Positions 14,856 through 16,266 of a stretch of 16,266 nt of DNA are shown here, in pieces. Source of the stretch: Sporomusa sp. (lineage in GTDB: Bacteria; Bacillota_C; Negativicutes; Sporomusales; Sporomusaceae); the NCBI GenBank assembly GCA_029256645.1, contig JAQSXM010000020.1, positions 1 through 16,266 of the forward strand, written 5' to 3'. Position 1 is the stretch's first letter, and the number at the start of each line of letters is the position of its first letter. The notes beneath the pieces were generated by a model, which was not told the DNA's origin, made no database searches, and saw only the letters and a program-made list of their open reading frames with translations. Both the position numbers and the translations under genes were made by a program.

Positions 14856-16133
14856 ATGGAAAACAAGCAACCGTTCTATGGCTGGAAACTGGTAGGGGCG
14901 TTGTGGTTTTTGTATCTTCTTAACATGGGTTTCCCCCTGTATGGTGGTGCAGTTATTAATACATATATGCTAAAAGAGATTACCATGGAGCGCAGTGTTT
15001 ATGGTTTGGGCTTTACATTATTGAACTTTTTCGTAGGTGTTCCGTCTATTTTGGTTGCTGCGGCCATCGGCAAATGGGGCATTCGCTCAACCTTCGGCAT
15101 TGGATCGGCTCTGATTTTGATAGGAACCTTGTGGATGGCCTTTGTTGCCTCCCAGCCCTGGCATTACCTTGTGGGGTTTGGCGTGATCATTGGTTCAGGG
15201 ATTGGTTTTGGTACCATTGTACCGCTATCTACGGCAGTAACCCGCTGGTTTAAACAATATCGTGGACGGGCTATGGCCATTACCCTAACTGCTTCAGGTT
15301 TTGCCGGTTTTCTGGGAGCGCCGCTTATGAATAAGGTGCTTGCCGCTAATGGTGGTGACTGGCGTCAGGCTTGGCTGATGGTTGCCGGCATTGCAATTGT
15401 GGCAGCAATAGTTGCCTTTTTGACAGTAAAAGAAAGACCCGAGGATTTGGGCCAGCTTGTTGATGGTATCGAGGAATACGCAAGTGGCCAAGGTGGCCAG
15501 GCTAATTCGCTGGCGACCAAGTTTAGCTGGACTCCCAGTGAAGCATATGGTACACGTGCTTTCTGGATGATCGTTGTTGGTTCTTTTGCCTGCCAGTTTC
15601 CATTCTTCTTTTTTACCGCTCACTGGATCCTGCACTTAAGGGGCCTAGGTATTAACCCGGCTGATGCCGCGTGGGCGATGGGGCTCTTCACGATGGGCGG
15701 TATTGGCGGACGGCTGATTGGCGGTTGGCTAATGGACAAAATGCCAGCCCGGTTTGCCTTCATGATGGGTATTTGCTGCTACTTTGTAGGTTCTTTCCTG
15801 GCTATTAATGTTACGGCCGGTTCGCTGATGGTCGCTTTTGCCGCTGCCATTCTCTACGGCGCCGGTTTTGGCTGGACATTTGTCTGCTTAAACACCATGG
15901 TAGGCAACTTCTTTGGCCCGGTAGCCTTTCCCAAAGTAAATGGGATGATGCTGCTTTTATCCGCGCTTGCGTGCTCGCCGGCCGGGATGGTTGGCGGTAA
16001 ACTATTTGATATGTTTAAAAGCTATACCCCTGCTTTTTACTTAAATGTCGCTATCTGCATAGTGGGAATATCTGCCCTGTTTTTTGCCACCATGCCGCAG
16101 AAAAAAACTACTGATTCAACAATCAAAGCATAA
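14856..16133 (+). CDS. MFS transporter, oxalate/formate-antiporter or monocarboxylate type
   Basis: 425 residues, strongly hydrophobic throughout, with about 12 membrane segments split by a hydrophilic loop near 190-225 (VKERPEDLGQLVDGIEEY). The N-terminus FYGWKLVGALWFLYLLNMG, the post-TM4 run VTRWFKQYRGRAMAITLTASGFAG and the GGRLIGGWLMDKMPARF repeat after TM8 are typical of the OFA/MCT branch, which moves small carboxylates by antiport or proton symport. GAGGGG is 9 bp before the ATG. It follows fixX by 124 bp containing a hairpin but no clear new promoter, so it is probably in the same operon and imports the acid used by the CoA-transferase. The substrate is unknown. Confidence 0.88.
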   Translation: MENKQPFYGWKLVGALWFLYLLNMGFPLYGGAVINTYMLKEITMERSVYGLGFTLLNFFVGVPSILVAAAIGKWGIRSTFGIGSALILIGTLWMAFVASQPWHYLVGFGVIIGSGIGFGTIVPLSTAVTRWFKQYRGRAMAITLTASGFAGFLGAPLMNKVLAANGGDWRQAWLMVAGIAIVAAIVAFLTVKERPEDLGQLVDGIEEYASGQGGQANSLATKFSWTPSEAYGTRAFWMIVVGSFACQFPFFFFTAHWILHLRGLGINPADAAWAMGLFTMGGIGGRLIGGWLMDKMPARFAFMMGICCYFVGSFLAINVTAGSLMVAFAAAILYGAGFGWTFVCLNTMVGNFFGPVAFPKVNGMMLLLSALACSPAGMVGGKLFDMFKSYTPAFYLNVAICIVGISALFFATMPQKKTTDSTIKA

Positions 16134-16188
16134 CAGCAAACAAATCCAGATGTAAAAGCAATTAAATAAAAAAAGGTGGGCGATAATT

Positions 16189-16266
16189 ATGAAAAAAATG
16201 CAAAAAACAAAAAAATGGCTGGCAATTGTACCGCTGGCGCTGCTGTCGATTACTATGGCTGGAACC
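16189..16266 (+). CDS. Start of an exported protein (3' end beyond window)
   Basis: An ATG with AGGTGG 9 bp upstream opens a frame of 26 codons to the window end. The N-terminus has many lysines (MKKMQKTKKW) followed by a hydrophobic core (LAIVPLALLSITMAG), a Sec signal peptide. It lies 55 bp after the transporter with no terminator between, so it is probably the next gene of the operon. A porin, periplasmic binding protein or outer-membrane component would fit, but the mature part is not visible. Confidence 0.6.
   Translation, partial: MKKMQKTKKWLAIVPLALLSITMAGT

Noticed and set aside
16228..16245. Third copy of the intergenic repeat (ACCGCTGGCGCTG)
   Set aside because: The match is short and is explained by codons for Pro-Leu-Ala-Leu in a signal peptide.

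Overview
The window looks like a chromosomal catabolic locus of an anaerobic, outer-membrane-bearing Firmicute of the Negativicutes (Sporomusa/Pelosinus-like). This assignment is an inference. It rests on a C-terminal porin fragment of the type that carries an SLH and coiled-coil N-terminus and ends in a barrel strand with a terminal Phe, on strong AGGAGG-type ribosome binding sites, on a membrane-type FixABCX system, and on a soluble chemoreceptor. All recognised genes lie on the + strand.

Layout. Positions 1-1029 hold the 3' part of an outer-membrane porin. Positions 1156-2823 hold an IlvD/Edd-family dehydratase that ends in a clear intrinsic terminator. A sigma-54 promoter with two upstream activator-like sites follows and drives a cytoplasmic methyl-accepting chemotaxis protein and a uroporphyrinogen-decarboxylase/MtaA-like protein (3167-5175). 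Next comes a PAS-AAA+-Fis sigma-54 activator (5384-6808). A 567-bp gap then holds a terminator, a GC-rich stretch that can fold like a structured RNA, a second terminator-like hairpin, and a second sigma-54 promoter with the same activator-site pair. This promoter starts a long run of genes: acyl-CoA:carboxylate CoA-transferase, two acyl-CoA dehydrogenase paralogues, fixA, fixB, fixC, fixX, an MFS carboxylate-type transporter, and the first 26 codons of an exported protein cut by the window end.

How the parts fit (inference). A carboxylic acid is probably taken up by the MFS carrier and loaded with CoA by the transferase, with CoA recycled from the product thioester. It is then oxidised or reduced at the alpha,beta-carbons by the acyl-CoA dehydrogenase(s). 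FixAB exchanges electrons with the dehydrogenase, and FixC/FixX links it to the quinone pool and possibly to ferredoxin. The logic resembles carnitine/crotonobetaine metabolism (CaiA/CaiB with FixABCX) but without the Cai-specific genes. The shared activator sites tie chemotaxis, the UroD-like protein and the acyl-CoA operon into one substrate-induced regulon. The substrate cannot be read from the sequence.

The points most worth a second look are: the duplicated, similarly spaced two-site sigma-54 control regions; an activator-like motif embedded in the regulator's own terminator; the second acyl-CoA dehydrogenase lacking the catalytic glutamate; an eight-cysteine FixX; a UroD-like protein with altered zinc ligands and no corrinoid partner; and the unexplained foldable segment at 6868-7112.
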